In this document: piece by piece, positions 42,529 to 52,464 of the stretch
Position numbering within the stretch: position 1 is the first letter of the stretch
How the letters are laid out: each line of letters starts with the position of its first letter
Source of the DNA: Chitinophagaceae bacterium
GTDB lineage: Bacteria; Bacteroidota; Bacteroidia; Chitinophagales; Chitinophagaceae
Assembly: GCA_025923075.1 (NCBI GenBank)
Contig: JAICGN010000003.1
Location: 1 to 64,000 of the forward strand
Length of the DNA stretch: 64,000 nucleotides
Direction: 5' to 3'
The notes under the pieces: model-generated
What the model saw: the letters and a program-made list of their open reading frames with translations, nothing else
Databases searched by the model: none
What the model was told of the DNA's origin: nothing
Translations under genes and position numbers: made by a program

Positions 42529-43086
42529 TTAATTATTGGTTTTCGCGGCTGGCTTGGTCGTAGACTGCGGATTAGTTGCCGTTGGTAATTTTACCTTCAG
42601 CTTTTCTGCAACCAATGGCAGCAAATTATCTACAGGTGGCCCTACCAGCAATGCTTCCCTGTTAAATACATAGTTGTATCCCTTTTCTTTTGCTACGTCA
42701 TCAATTGCTTTTAACACTTTATCATATACTGGCTGTAAAAGGGCGTTTTGTTTTGCTTCAATAAGCTGTTGAGCGGATGCTTGCCAATTTTGTAACTCAC
42801 CAAGGTAATCGGCTCTTTGTCTTGCTGCTTGCTGGCGTACTACTGATGTTTGCTTCGCTGAATCAGTCGCAATGCTATCATAATATTGATATTGACTCAA
42901 AAGATAATTATACGTTCTTGGTAAAGTATCGTTTTGATAGCTGAGCAGTAAAGTATCAATTTTCTTCAATTCGGGCATCAGGGATACCATTTCATCCACC
43001 CGGATAAACGCGAATTTGTTTTGCGCATGTACAGTGCCACTAACCAGGCCGGCAGCCAACACAAAAATTGCAATGATCTTTTTCAT
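42529..43086 (-). CDS. OmpH/Skp family periplasmic chaperone (second copy)
   Basis: A 185-aa protein with a signal peptide (cleaved near VHAQ). The rest is mostly helical, long-armed Skp/OmpH-like: FAFIRVDEMVSLMPELKKID, then a coiled coil. It has a Thr/Lys/Ala-rich tail. Skp holds unfolded outer-membrane proteins for BamA. It is a diverged tandem paralogue of the gene at 43183. Confidence 0.87.
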   Translation of the reverse strand: MKKIIAIFVLAAGLVSGTVHAQNKFAFIRVDEMVSLMPELKKIDTLLLSYQNDTLPRTYNYLLSQYQYYDSIATDSAKQTSVVRQQAARQRADYLGELQNWQASAQQLIEAKQNALLQPVYDKVLKAIDDVAKEKGYNYVFNREALLVGPPVDNLLPLVAEKLKVKLPTATNPQSTTKPAAKTNN

Positions 43087-43182
43087 TTTGATTTACGTTA
43101 TTGTTTTTTTATGAGTAATTTCTGAAGGTCAAAGTTGCCTGTTCAGAAATCTTTAACATTTAATGGCTACCGGATTTGCTGT

Positions 43183-43695
43183 TTATTTTATTCCCAATTC
43201 CCGTAGGACATCTTCACTCTTGTCCAATTTTGGGTCGGCAAAGATAACGGTAATTCCCTCACTTTTATCTAAAATAAAATCGTAGCTACGGGCCACTGCC
43301 ATCTTCTGCACCGCATTGTAAACCTTGTCCTGTACCGGCTTTACAAGCTCCTGTCTCTTCTTAAACAGATCGCCTTCAAAACCAAAGCGTTTACGCTGCA
43401 GGTCACGCAGTGTTTTTTCTTTATTAAAAAGTTGATCTTCCCTTTTTTTCTTTAGCTCCTCACTCAGCATTACCTGCTCGGCTTCAAAATCCCGGTACAT
43501 TTTATCCAATTCGACTTGCTGGCCGTCAATTTCTTTTTGCCAGCCCATAGCAATATCATTGAGTTTCTTTTGCGCCTCCGTATATTCCGGCAATTTGTCC
43601 AGAATATATTTGGTATCAATTATGGCGTATTTCTGTGCATTAGCTGCAAAGCCTGCGAGCCATATGCTACACACTACAAGCAATACTTTTTTCAT
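43183..43695 (-). CDS. OmpH/Skp family periplasmic chaperone (first copy)
   Basis: A 170-aa protein with a signal peptide (cleaved near ANAQ) and a Skp-like coiled-coil core (YAIIDTKYILDKLPEYTEAQ, then heptad-rich helices). It follows bamA, as in many Bacteroidota and Proteobacteria. The pair with 42529 probably forms mixed or separate trimers; this is inferred. Confidence 0.9.
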   Translation of the reverse strand: MKKVLLVVCSIWLAGFAANAQKYAIIDTKYILDKLPEYTEAQKKLNDIAMGWQKEIDGQQVELDKMYRDFEAEQVMLSEELKKKREDQLFNKEKTLRDLQRKRFGFEGDLFKKRQELVKPVQDKVYNAVQKMAVARSYDFILDKSEGITVIFADPKLDKSEDVLRELGIK

Positions 43696-43796
43696 ATTAG
43701 AAATGTTTTAATGATGAACAAAATTACAGAACCTGCAGCTGAGTGACGCTTTGACAAGCTCAGGCCAAACTGCAAGTGCTGAATATTGGACGATAT

Positions 43797-43840
43797 GTTG
43801 AACGGAGCGTCGCAACGGAAGTTAAATAGTAGTAATGAAG
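43797..43840 (+). repeat. Dispersed TTGAACGGAGCGTCGCAACGG repeat
   Basis: This copy begins TTGAACGGAGCGTCGCAACG and continues GAAGTTAAATAGTAGTAATG. TTTGACAAGCTCAGG lies just upstream (43751-43765). Compare 15619-15657 and 18171-18230. Confidence 0.6.
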
Positions 43841-43854
43841 TTTGGTTAATAAAT

Positions 43855-46596
43855 TTATTCCGGCTCATACCCCAGCATGAATGTAAACTTAGATGCCGAT
43901 TTCAACCCTGTGCCTGGCTTAATCCGGTCAATGCCGATACCATAATCAAATCCTAACAATCCGAACATGGGGAGAAAGAACCTCATACCAAGGCCCACAC
44001 TGCGGCGTAACCGGAAAGGATTGTACTCTTTGAAACTATACCAACCATTGGCCGCCTCGAAAAATCCAAGACCATAAATGGTGCTTTGAGGGTTCGTAGC
44101 GAAAGGATAACGCATCTCCAACTGGTATTTATTAAATATGGTAAAGAATCTTTGAGCCTGCGATGGATCGTCGATGGGATTTATGTGTGGATTTGAATTT
44201 TGATAAATTGGATACCCGCGATGTGCAATGATGTCGTATCCGAGTAATCCGAAACTGTTTGCCATTCCTGCATCACCAAGCTGGAACCTTTCAAATGGTG
44301 ACACTTCAAGCTTTGGATTATACTTTCCCATGAATCCATACTTTACTGCCAGCTTAAGAACAAATTGTCTGTTCTTTTCTGCACCCATTGGTCTGCCAAG
44401 CGGCACATACCACTCTCCATTGAATCTCCATTTATGATACTCCGGATGCCCGTATGGGTCGTCAGTTACAAGTGTGGGATCAAATACTGAATACGGCGGT
44501 GTGGCCTGTACGCTTAAAAGAAAATTAGAACCACTCGTCGGGAAGATAGGATTGGGACCGGCAGAGTTTCGCTGCAAAGCAATTTTCAAACTTATATTGG
44601 TAGAATTTCCGCTATCAAGACCAACAAAAATCGGATAATTCAACCATTTGTATCGTGTAAAATTGAGGGTATAAATAAGACTGAAAAAGTCATCCGGCCA
44701 TTTCAATTGTTTTCCAAGTGAAATACTTGCTCCAAGCGTCTTCAGATAACTTGAATCCGCTCTTTCTTTTAAGAAACGACCGGTAGCGTAATCGTAACCG
44801 TTGGTAAACTTACTTTTATAAAGGCTAAATGTGAGTGAGTTTCTTTTTTTACCGCCAAGCCATGGTTCGGTAAATGAAAAATTATAGGAACTGTAGGCTT
44901 TTCCATTTGATTGAACCCGCACACTTAATTTTTGTCCATCACCTGTTGGCAAAGGATCCCATGATTTTTTGTTGAAAATATTTTTGATTGAGAAATTATT
45001 AAATGAAACTCCGAGTGTCCCCGTCAAACCAATTCCTCCGCCCCAACCTGCAGAAAGCTCCAGCTGGTCTGAAGATTTTTCTTCAAGTTTATAATGGATA
45101 TCAACTGTACCGTCGTCAGGATTTGGTATAGGATTAATGCCAATAGTCTCCTGGTTAAAGTAATTTAACTGGCCTAATTCCCTTTGTGAACGAATAAGGT
45201 CTGAACGGCTGAACAGTTCGCCCGGTATTGTTCTTAATTCACGACGAATTACATGTTCCTTGGTTCTGTCATTCCCAAAAATCTTTATATTCTTGATCCT
45301 CGCCTGAGGGCCCTCAATCATTCTTATTTCATGATCGATGGTATCATTATAAACAGCCGTTTCCACTGCTTCCGCACGGAAGAATAGATAGCCGTCATCC
45401 ATATATAATCCGCTAATGTCTCCGCCTTCGGGCGTAAGTTGTTTACCCAGGCGCTGGTTAAGCGTTTCAATATTATACACATCACCTTTGTGAATCCCTA
45501 AGATCACATTCAGCACGGAATCGCTGTATTTCGAATTTCCTTTCCATGTAATATTTCCAAAATAATATTTATGGCCTTCGCTTACTTTGAAATCGATATT
45601 GATATTTTTTTCAGAAACCGTATAGGGTTTTACATCCTCAATTATCGCATCACGATAACCAACGGAATTGTAATACTCGATGATCTTCTCTTTATCTTCC
45701 TCAAATTTCTTTTCATTGAACTTGGCAGAAGAAAATAATTTAAACCGGAACCAGGGATCAAGGAAATTCTTTGTTTTGCTTATAGAAAGAAAACCTTTAT
45801 CGTGGATGTATTGCTTGAAAGATATCCGTGGGTTTTCGCCAAAAAGTGTTGAATCTTTTTTAGGAAAAAGTGTAAGACGACTAACCTCTTTTGTGCCTTT
45901 CAATTGTTTCTTTAGCTTAAGATCTGATACGGTTTCATTGCCAAAGAAATTAATATTATTCACCTTTACCTTCTCCCCCTTGTCAATATCAAATAAAAGA
46001 AAAATAGAATTGACATAGCTTGTATCGGGGCTTTCAATTATCCTGAGCTTTAGATTGAGGTAGCCTTTTTCGCCATAATATTTCTTAATAACCTCATCGG
46101 CAGTGCGCCGGGTATTTTCTGTAACGATGGTTTGTTTTGCCAGCCCGATCTTTCCTACCAGTTCCTCTTCTTCCGATTTCTTTATTCCTTTGAATTTATA
46201 ATTACCCAATCTCGGCCGTTCCATCACGTGGATCTCAATATCTATATTATCGCCGGTGATCTTAGTAACAAATATCTCAACGTTGGAAAATAGTTTTTGT
46301 TTCCAAAGATTCTGGATGGCTTTTGGAAATTCATCGCCTCCCGGGTGCAAAATCTTATCGCCGGCCTGCAAACCTGATATGCTTGCAACAATGGCGGAAT
46401 CAAGGAAAAAAACACCTGAGACTTTTATGCTCGCTATAGTATATTCTTTCGGACGCGTGGCATCACGCCATGCTATAAGATTGGGATCAACTGAGGTTGG
46501 TTTTGACGTATCAACGGGTTCTTGAGCGTTTAAACTGAAGAAAGAAGTAAAAACTACAGTAAATAATAAACCAAATCTTTTCAGAATTCTTTGCAT
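43855..46596 (-). CDS. bamA: Outer membrane protein assembly factor BamA
   Basis: The essential core of the outer-membrane insertion machine. The 913-aa protein has a signal peptide (cleaved near SLNAQ), about five POTRA domains (~30-480, e.g. VKVNNINFFGNE and ARIKNIKIFGNDRT), and a 16-stranded barrel with the C-terminal FMLGYEPE. ATG 46596 gives the signal peptide; an upstream in-frame start would add 26 residues partly coded by a CCCCTTTAAAGG repeat. It leads the unit with two ompH genes. Confidence 0.95.
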   Translation of the reverse strand: MQRILKRFGLLFTVVFTSFFSLNAQEPVDTSKPTSVDPNLIAWRDATRPKEYTIASIKVSGVFFLDSAIVASISGLQAGDKILHPGGDEFPKAIQNLWKQKLFSNVEIFVTKITGDNIDIEIHVMERPRLGNYKFKGIKKSEEEELVGKIGLAKQTIVTENTRRTADEVIKKYYGEKGYLNLKLRIIESPDTSYVNSIFLLFDIDKGEKVKVNNINFFGNETVSDLKLKKQLKGTKEVSRLTLFPKKDSTLFGENPRISFKQYIHDKGFLSISKTKNFLDPWFRFKLFSSAKFNEKKFEEDKEKIIEYYNSVGYRDAIIEDVKPYTVSEKNINIDFKVSEGHKYYFGNITWKGNSKYSDSVLNVILGIHKGDVYNIETLNQRLGKQLTPEGGDISGLYMDDGYLFFRAEAVETAVYNDTIDHEIRMIEGPQARIKNIKIFGNDRTKEHVIRRELRTIPGELFSRSDLIRSQRELGQLNYFNQETIGINPIPNPDDGTVDIHYKLEEKSSDQLELSAGWGGGIGLTGTLGVSFNNFSIKNIFNKKSWDPLPTGDGQKLSVRVQSNGKAYSSYNFSFTEPWLGGKKRNSLTFSLYKSKFTNGYDYATGRFLKERADSSYLKTLGASISLGKQLKWPDDFFSLIYTLNFTRYKWLNYPIFVGLDSGNSTNISLKIALQRNSAGPNPIFPTSGSNFLLSVQATPPYSVFDPTLVTDDPYGHPEYHKWRFNGEWYVPLGRPMGAEKNRQFVLKLAVKYGFMGKYNPKLEVSPFERFQLGDAGMANSFGLLGYDIIAHRGYPIYQNSNPHINPIDDPSQAQRFFTIFNKYQLEMRYPFATNPQSTIYGLGFFEAANGWYSFKEYNPFRLRRSVGLGMRFFLPMFGLLGFDYGIGIDRIKPGTGLKSASKFTFMLGYEPE

Positions 46597-46649
46597 TGTT
46601 AGGTTGATCAGTTCAGTCAATATTGCGGTCTCAAACTCCGGAGAAATCG

Positions 46650-46675
46650 GCAACGTCCCCTTTAAAGGCGGCAAA
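46650..46675. repeat. Diverged CCCCTTTAAAGG element upstream of bamA
   Basis: GTCCCCTTTAAAGGCGGC resembles the element at 19266, 26798 and 41192. It lies outside the bamA coding region as called here, though an open in-frame extension runs through it. Confidence 0.4.
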
Positions 46676-46801
46676 TTAACGGTAAAAAATTGAAGTGTTT
46701 GTTAAAGAAAAAGCCAAATGACGAAAAAAGTTATACAGCCCTATTGATAGCGGCCAAGGGATCTGTATGGCCCAACCCTTGAAAATACTGTTTGATACAT
46801 T

Positions 46802-47563
46802 TTAATGACTAATTTCCTCGGGTTTTACCTGTTCTCCCGTTTTCCCAAACCGGCGTTCTCTGCTCTGGTAATCAATAATGGCTTCGTAGAGATGTTGTTT
46901 CCTGAAATCCGGCCATCGGACCTGGGTAAAATACAATTCTGCGTAAGCTAATTGATACAATAAAAAATTGCTGATCCTGTATTCTCCGCTGGTTCTTATC
47001 ATGAGTTCAGGATCAGGGAAATCACTTGTAACCAGGTGTTGCTGCAAAACATCCTGGTCAATATCTTCTACAGCCAATGTTCCTTTTTTTACTTTGTGGG
47101 CAATACTTTTAACGGCATTCAACAACTCCCACCGGCCGCTGTAGCTTAATGCCATAATAAGATTCAGCCCTGAATTATTCTTAGTGTAAACCAGCGCTTC
47201 CTCCAGTTCTTTCTTTGCGTAATCAGGCAGCATATTCATGTCACCGATAACATGCAGGCGAATATTGTTTTTATGAAGGCTTTCAACTTCATTATGAATA
47301 GTAGAAACCAACAATTCCATTAAACCAACCACTTCATATTCCGGCCTTTCCCAATTTTCAGTTGAAAACGCATAAAGCGTTAAATATTCAACCCCCAACT
47401 CAGCGCATCCTTCAACAATGTTTCTTACGCTCTCTACTCCATGGAAGTGGCCAAAAAGTCTATCCTGACCCTGCTCCTTTGCCCAGCGTCCATTGCCATC
47501 CATAATGATCGCAATATGACGAGGAAGGCGAGCTTTATCGACCTGGCTTAATAAATCAGACAT
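46802..47563 (-). CDS. uppS: Isoprenyl transferase (undecaprenyl diphosphate synthase)
   Basis: A 253-aa cis-prenyltransferase making the C55 lipid carrier. AIIMDGNGRWAKEQG binds the substrate diphosphate and Mg; SDFPDPELMIRTSGE and RWPDFRK are conserved C-terminal motifs. A -7 box on the minus strand (47585-47592) suggests its own start; bamA begins 205 bp downstream. Confidence 0.96.
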   Translation of the reverse strand: MSDLLSQVDKARLPRHIAIIMDGNGRWAKEQGQDRLFGHFHGVESVRNIVEGCAELGVEYLTLYAFSTENWERPEYEVVGLMELLVSTIHNEVESLHKNNIRLHVIGDMNMLPDYAKKELEEALVYTKNNSGLNLIMALSYSGRWELLNAVKSIAHKVKKGTLAVEDIDQDVLQQHLVTSDFPDPELMIRTSGEYRISNFLLYQLAYAELYFTQVRWPDFRKQHLYEAIIDYQSRERRFGKTGEQVKPEEISH

Positions 47564-47584
47564 CTTAGTTTAAAAATTAGCGAC

Positions 47585-47592
47585 CAAAGTTA
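47585..47592 (-). promoter_or_regulatory. -7 promoter box of uppS
   Basis: On the minus strand TAACTTTG matches TAnnTTTG perfectly, 21 bases before the ATG. Confidence 0.4.
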
Positions 47593-47735
47593 GGAAAACA
47601 AAGCCGATGCATGGCTCGATATTTCAGAAATAAAATTAGCAATAAGGGCAGCGTGTCCTGACGATTCTGCGGGGAAATTTCAATTTTTTAACGCGTCGTA
47701 AAACGCCGATACCAAATGTGATTATCTCCTGCAAA

Positions 47736-48551
47736 TCACAATTTCTCGCCACAGTACTTACAGAAAACTGCATTGTCATCATGACCTTCTTTTCCGCAAC
47801 CCGGACAAGCTTCATGTCCTCTTTTTGTCGATCTCGACATCAATGCAATCTCAGTCGTTAATATTCCGGTCGGAACTGCAATGATACTGTAGCCGATTAA
47901 CATGATCACGCTGGCAATAAATTTTCCGGCTGGTGTTACCGGGGTCATATCTCCATAACCTACCGTTGTGATCGTTACTATAGCCCAATAAATACTTTCC
48001 GGAATGCTCGTGAAGCCATTTTCTTCACTTTCTACCAAATACATAATAGATCCGAGGATTATCACAATTGCAATAACTATCAGCATGAATATGCTTATTT
48101 TTTTTGCACTGGACCGTAAGGCAGCGCCCAAAAAACTTATTTCGGACAGGAAATGCGTTAATTTGAAAATCCTGAAAATTCGTAAAAACCGCAAGGCTCT
48201 TAAAACAAGGAGGGACTGAGCGCCAACAAGAAATATGCTCAGGTACATCGGAATAATTGCAAGCAAGTCCACCAGACCAAGGAAACTAAAGACATATAGT
48301 AAAGGTCGTTTTACTGCGATCAGTCTAAGTAAATACTCGATCGTGAATAAAATTGTAAATGCCCATTCAAGGATAAAAAAAATTCTACCGTAACGTAGAT
48401 GAAAGGAAGCTATACTGTCAAGCATTACCACCGCCATGCTGGCGAGTATGGAGATAAGTAAACATATATCAAATGCTTTTCCTGCCGAAGTATTCGATTC
48501 GAAAATTACCTCATGTAGTCTCGATCTCCATGTGTTAATCTGCAAATTCAT
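47736..48551 (-). CDS. Voltage-gated-type K+ channel with C-terminal zinc ribbon
   Basis: A 271-aa six-helix cation channel. S4 carries spaced Arg residues (LRALRFLRIFRIFK), and the pore has the K+ filter TTVGYGDMTP. After S6 the protein ends in a four-Cys ribbon, CPGCGKEGHDD then CKYCGEKL, which probably binds zinc. ATG 48551 (MNLQINTWRS) is preferred to one 12 codons upstream. The role may be potassium flux or membrane-potential control. Confidence 0.9.
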   Translation of the reverse strand: MNLQINTWRSRLHEVIFESNTSAGKAFDICLLISILASMAVVMLDSIASFHLRYGRIFFILEWAFTILFTIEYLLRLIAVKRPLLYVFSFLGLVDLLAIIPMYLSIFLVGAQSLLVLRALRFLRIFRIFKLTHFLSEISFLGAALRSSAKKISIFMLIVIAIVIILGSIMYLVESEENGFTSIPESIYWAIVTITTVGYGDMTPVTPAGKFIASVIMLIGYSIIAVPTGILTTEIALMSRSTKRGHEACPGCGKEGHDDNAVFCKYCGEKL

Positions 48552-48642
48552 ATAGCACGTCCGGTTGGCATATGAATATTTATACAATACCTTTTACTAA
48601 TAAATACTTTAGTGTGTAGTTAACCCTTACTGTCAGGAAGAC

Positions 48643-48933
48643 TCAATACCTGTTAGGTCCGACAAATGCTTTTCGAAGTAAAGCCATAATAAGGGTAAAT
48701 ATAGCTGAACCGATCACTGCCCATACAATTGGAAAGGGCTTGCCTTCGATATTGATGGTAAAAAATTCTGGTAGCCCCATCTTTCCGGCAATCCATAAAC
48801 CAAGATATGCGCCAACAAAACCAACGATTATTGATACAAGGCATCCGCCCAAACTATACCCTGCCAATGATTGACCAATTGCACCGCATATCGCGGCAAT
48901 TGCCAGTAGAACCAAAAATCCTATTAGTGTCAT
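48643..48933 (-). CDS. GlsB/YeaQ/YmgE-type small membrane protein
   Basis: A 96-aa protein with three hydrophobic segments and Gly-rich transmembrane packing (GFVGAYLGLWIAGKMGLP). This is the transglycosylase-associated/GlsB family, often stress-induced; no catalytic activity is known. It lies between the channel and the DUF6089 gene. Confidence 0.85.
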   Translation of the reverse strand: MTLIGFLVLLAIAAICGAIGQSLAGYSLGGCLVSIIVGFVGAYLGLWIAGKMGLPEFFTINIEGKPFPIVWAVIGSAIFTLIMALLRKAFVGPNRY

Positions 48934-49059
48934 GGTTTAAAATTTAACTAAAAGTATCAATATTTATGGTGCCATGCCAATCAATTTAAATCCCATTGCG
49001 GCAGAAAATAAAAAAACTACCATAGAGGTAGTTCAGAAAAAAAGACTATTTCGAGTCTG

Positions 49060-49911
49060 TTATTCAGCGGTAGGGCATTTATAGCTCTGCAAATTGAATG
49101 AGATGTAAAACATTGCAGTTGCAAATTGATCTTTCTGTGTACTGACACCACGCTGCCTGCCCGGGAGTCCAATTGGATCGCCTAATTCATAGGAACGATC
49201 ATGCAGTAAATATGCCGGTGATGGACTTCCGTCAGGTAAAGGTGGAAATAAAGAAGTGTTGACATAAGTTTTACTCACGTCATCCAGATAATCCGTTCCT
49301 GTAACACGATGTATAATTTCAAAACCAACATTTATTCTTTCATTGATACAATACTTAACTCCTACACCGAAAGGCACGCAGAATGCCATTGAGCCATAAG
49401 GTTTACGATCAGGATACAATGATGACCCCTGGCCTTCGGTATTTAAAGGACGGAGATAGTGTTTCTGACCGGCCAGCATGGCATATGGATCATAATTAAA
49501 AACACCTACACCAAAGGTGACATACGGTGTAAAATTGTATTCAGGTTCACCGGGCATAAAACGAAAGAAATTAAAATCGCCCTGCAACGCTAACTCCCAC
49601 ACATTGGAATTAAAACTCAGATTGCGGGTCTGCATGTAAGAATTGTGATCATTATAGATATCCGAATAGCCCAGTTGTGCAAAGCTTGCACCTACTCTAA
49701 CTGCAATGTAGTTCCCGAAATTTTTACGAAAAAAAGCAGTGGCGGCAATTTTAGGTCTGTTCAGATGCGCTCTGGTATTTAAGTCGCCAAAATAATGCCC
49801 GGCACCGATACCAACGCCAAATTCCCCTTCCTGTATTACAGCTTCACGCTGTGCAGAAACAAAAAGAGAAGATAAACCAATAACCGTCAGAAGTAAGAAA
49901 GTCCGAAACAT
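49060..49911 (-). CDS. DUF6089 outer-membrane beta-barrel protein
   Basis: A 283-aa protein with a signal peptide (cleaved near FVSAQ) and alternating strands of an eight-strand-like barrel (GEFGVGIGAGHYFGDLN at the start). DUF6089 genes are regularly found next to nadK and bamA in Bacteroidota, as here. It may be an envelope-assembly accessory; function unproven. Confidence 0.85.
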   Translation of the reverse strand: MFRTFLLLTVIGLSSLFVSAQREAVIQEGEFGVGIGAGHYFGDLNTRAHLNRPKIAATAFFRKNFGNYIAVRVGASFAQLGYSDIYNDHNSYMQTRNLSFNSNVWELALQGDFNFFRFMPGEPEYNFTPYVTFGVGVFNYDPYAMLAGQKHYLRPLNTEGQGSSLYPDRKPYGSMAFCVPFGVGVKYCINERINVGFEIIHRVTGTDYLDDVSKTYVNTSLFPPLPDGSPSPAYLLHDRSYELGDPIGLPGRQRGVSTQKDQFATAMFYISFNLQSYKCPTAE

Positions 49912-50044
49912 CGTGCAAAATAAGAATTCAGTCTCTTAAAACGAAAAAAACTATCCTGCATTGCGCAGAATTAAAATGATTTCACGATTCTTTATACTCT
50001 TGTGTGAATTGATCTTATTACGGCCAGGCTACTTACAGGTGGTT

Positions 50045-50923
50045 CTAATTGCGTTTATCGAGTCCCCAGGTAAGCTTATTATGTAGTGTTTGAAGGAAGT
50101 TGTTTTCGGTCAGCCGAACAAGATTAAGTAGAAAAGTCTCTTTTTTTACTGCCAGCTGCACGTTTTTACTTACTATTTCCCTGCGACTATCGAGTGCACA
50201 AATTATCTGGTCCGTCCGGCTTTCTACTTCGAAAGAAACAATATTATCGTCAGGCACAAGAATAGATCTAACGTTCAAGTTATGCGGGGCAACCGGCGTA
50301 ATTAAAAAACTTCCTGAGTCGGGAAAAACAATAGGGCCATTACAACTTAAAGAATACCCGGTAGAGCCCGTTGGCGTAGCAACAATTAATCCATCTGCCC
50401 AATATGTATTTAGAAACTCACCATTGAGATAGGTGTGAATTTTGATCATTGGCGCAGTATCTCTTTTATGAATCGAAAATTCGTTGAGTGCAAAAGAAAC
50501 ATTTCCAAACATAGAAATACTTGCATCCAAATGGATCATAGTTCTTTTATCAATAATATAGGTTTGCTTTTTTAATGCCTTCACTGCATCGGCAAGTTGC
50601 TCACGACCTATGCTTGCAAGAAATCCAAGGCGGCCAAAGTTGATCCCCATGATCGGAATGCCTTTATCTCTGACTAATCCAACCGTATCAAGCAAAGTGC
50701 CATCACCACCCAGGCTAATTATGAATTCGATTTCACTATTAAGATCATCCGATAAGTAGAAAGTGCTTATACCTTCAGGAAGGTTGATCCTGTCTTTTAT
50801 TTCCTCATAAAAAGGCAAAAAAACTGCAGCTGCAATTTTTTGACGGGCCAGTTCATCAAAAAAAAACTGAACATCGCTTCGCTTATCTTCTTCGAGTAAC
50901 CTGCTGTAAATAGCAATCTTCAT
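50045..50923 (-). CDS. nadK: NAD kinase
   Basis: A 292-aa enzyme making NADP. The signature GGDGTLLDT, NFGRLGFLAS, and TPTGSTGYSLSCNGPIV are present. It starts 12 bp after the BamA-like gene stop, so the two are probably cotranscribed. Confidence 0.96.
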   Translation of the reverse strand: MKIAIYSRLLEEDKRSDVQFFFDELARQKIAAAVFLPFYEEIKDRINLPEGISTFYLSDDLNSEIEFIISLGGDGTLLDTVGLVRDKGIPIMGINFGRLGFLASIGREQLADAVKALKKQTYIIDKRTMIHLDASISMFGNVSFALNEFSIHKRDTAPMIKIHTYLNGEFLNTYWADGLIVATPTGSTGYSLSCNGPIVFPDSGSFLITPVAPHNLNVRSILVPDDNIVSFEVESRTDQIICALDSRREIVSKNVQLAVKKETFLLNLVRLTENNFLQTLHNKLTWGLDKRN

Positions 50924-50935
50924 AAATGTGGAGAA

Positions 50936-52390
50936 TCAGAAATAGGACTTCCTGTGTAAATATAAACCGTTTTCTCCTAAGAGGTTGAAACTCCATTCAA
51001 ACTTTAGAGTAAAATCATAGTGAGTGATAATGTCAATACCAAGACCTGCTGAATACAGCATGCGATTATTAAGTATGTTCGTTCCCGGATCGGGATGATA
51101 TGCATAACCGGCATTCACAAACGTTTTTGCATAGGCCCGGAAGGGCACGCGGTATGGTATTACATCTTTCTTTCTTTTTACATGGAATCCTAAATTCAGG
51201 ATCTCCCTGGATAAAACTGCTTTTGCATACCCACCTGCGACTCCATCAACCACATAGTACTCATATCCCTGCATAAAAAAATCGCTGTAGCCAAGAAACC
51301 GTTGATTAAAATAAGGTTGGCAAAAAGGCACTTTTATGGCACCCGCTAACCGAGCACCAAAGTATGTTTTCTTTGCTATTTCCCAACTACCGCTCGCTTT
51401 TGCACTCAGCAACCACATATTGATTATATTGTTAAGTCCCCGTTTTGCAACATACAGCTCAGCTATATATCCTTTTAAAGGGTAAGGATTATAATCAACA
51501 TCAATATAATTCATGAGGTAATAGAATTCGGGGAACGCAATTTTATCCCTCCCGTTCGTAAAATAAGAAGGGTTAAGAGCTACGATAGTATCAGTTATAG
51601 TTTCTACGGTGTAAGAAATACCAAAGCGATGTCTGGTTTTTATTGCCGGGCGATAAGTTGCCTCACCAAATACCCTGAAAAAAGAACGAACAAAGTTATT
51701 AGTATCTTTAAAAAATACCTGCTTATCGTTGATCGTATTGTAATTTACTTCCCTGTTACGGCCAATCGCCAATCCCGTATTGATACCCCATTTCATTTTC
51801 TTATCGATGTATGGTCTGTCATAACTTAGTGAAATTTGTTTTGTGTATCCGTTGATCAGGTATAGATTTAATTTATCGTTGTGGCCGCTAACGTTATTGT
51901 ACAATAGCTTTATACCATAGTTTACCCGGCTAAGCTTCGCATTTTGTTCGACCAACCATTGATTGAGGTTTCTGTCAACGAATTTTATATAGGGGATGGG
52001 AAACAAATACCATCTCTCTTTTACAGCCACCATTATGTCTACATTGTTGCCTTCAAAACTCTTTAATGCAACTACTACTTCGTGAAACAAGGCAGTATTC
52101 ATTAACTGTTTTCGCGCATCTTCAAATTTCTTGACCAGTTCTGATAAAGCGTAAGTATCGCCTGAACCAAAGGGAAGTTCACGAAGAATTACTGATTCTT
52201 TTGTTTTCTTGTTCCCGGAAATATCAATTTCCCGTACAGTAAAAATATTTTCTGTTAATTGTTGTTTTATCAAGCTTTGCGTCGAAGAATCCGTTACAGC
52301 TAAGCTTTCCGGACCCGATTGTGAAAACATAACGGCTCCGGACGTGAGTGAGATAAATGCTACAATGAAATATTTCGCCATCCGCTTCAT
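50936..52390 (-). CDS. POTRA/BamA-like outer membrane protein
   Basis: A 484-aa secreted protein with signal peptide (MKRMAKYFIVAFISL region). One POTRA-like domain (~40-130, VREIDISGNKKTKESVILRE) precedes a C-terminal 16-strand-type barrel. This is a short relative of BamA/TamA. An alternative ATG at 52465 overlaps the CBS stop as TGATG, which would allow translational coupling but adds 25 residues before the signal peptide. It may insert or translocate specific proteins or lipids. Confidence 0.83.
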   Translation of the reverse strand: MKRMAKYFIVAFISLTSGAVMFSQSGPESLAVTDSSTQSLIKQQLTENIFTVREIDISGNKKTKESVILRELPFGSGDTYALSELVKKFEDARKQLMNTALFHEVVVALKSFEGNNVDIMVAVKERWYLFPIPYIKFVDRNLNQWLVEQNAKLSRVNYGIKLLYNNVSGHNDKLNLYLINGYTKQISLSYDRPYIDKKMKWGINTGLAIGRNREVNYNTINDKQVFFKDTNNFVRSFFRVFGEATYRPAIKTRHRFGISYTVETITDTIVALNPSYFTNGRDKIAFPEFYYLMNYIDVDYNPYPLKGYIAELYVAKRGLNNIINMWLLSAKASGSWEIAKKTYFGARLAGAIKVPFCQPYFNQRFLGYSDFFMQGYEYYVVDGVAGGYAKAVLSREILNLGFHVKRKKDVIPYRVPFRAYAKTFVNAGYAYHPDPGTNILNNRMLYSAGLGIDIITHYDFTLKFEWSFNLLGENGLYLHRKSYF

Positions 52391-52464
52391 AAACTCTGCT
52401 ATGTAAAAACCAATTTTATCAGGATAATAGATTTTAAGGTTTGAAAATAAGAGAAAGAATTTCA

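Noticed and set aside
46597-46674. 26-residue N-terminal extension of BamA
   Set aside because: The signal peptide begins at the ATG at 46596; the extension is coded partly by a repeat and would bury the signal peptide.
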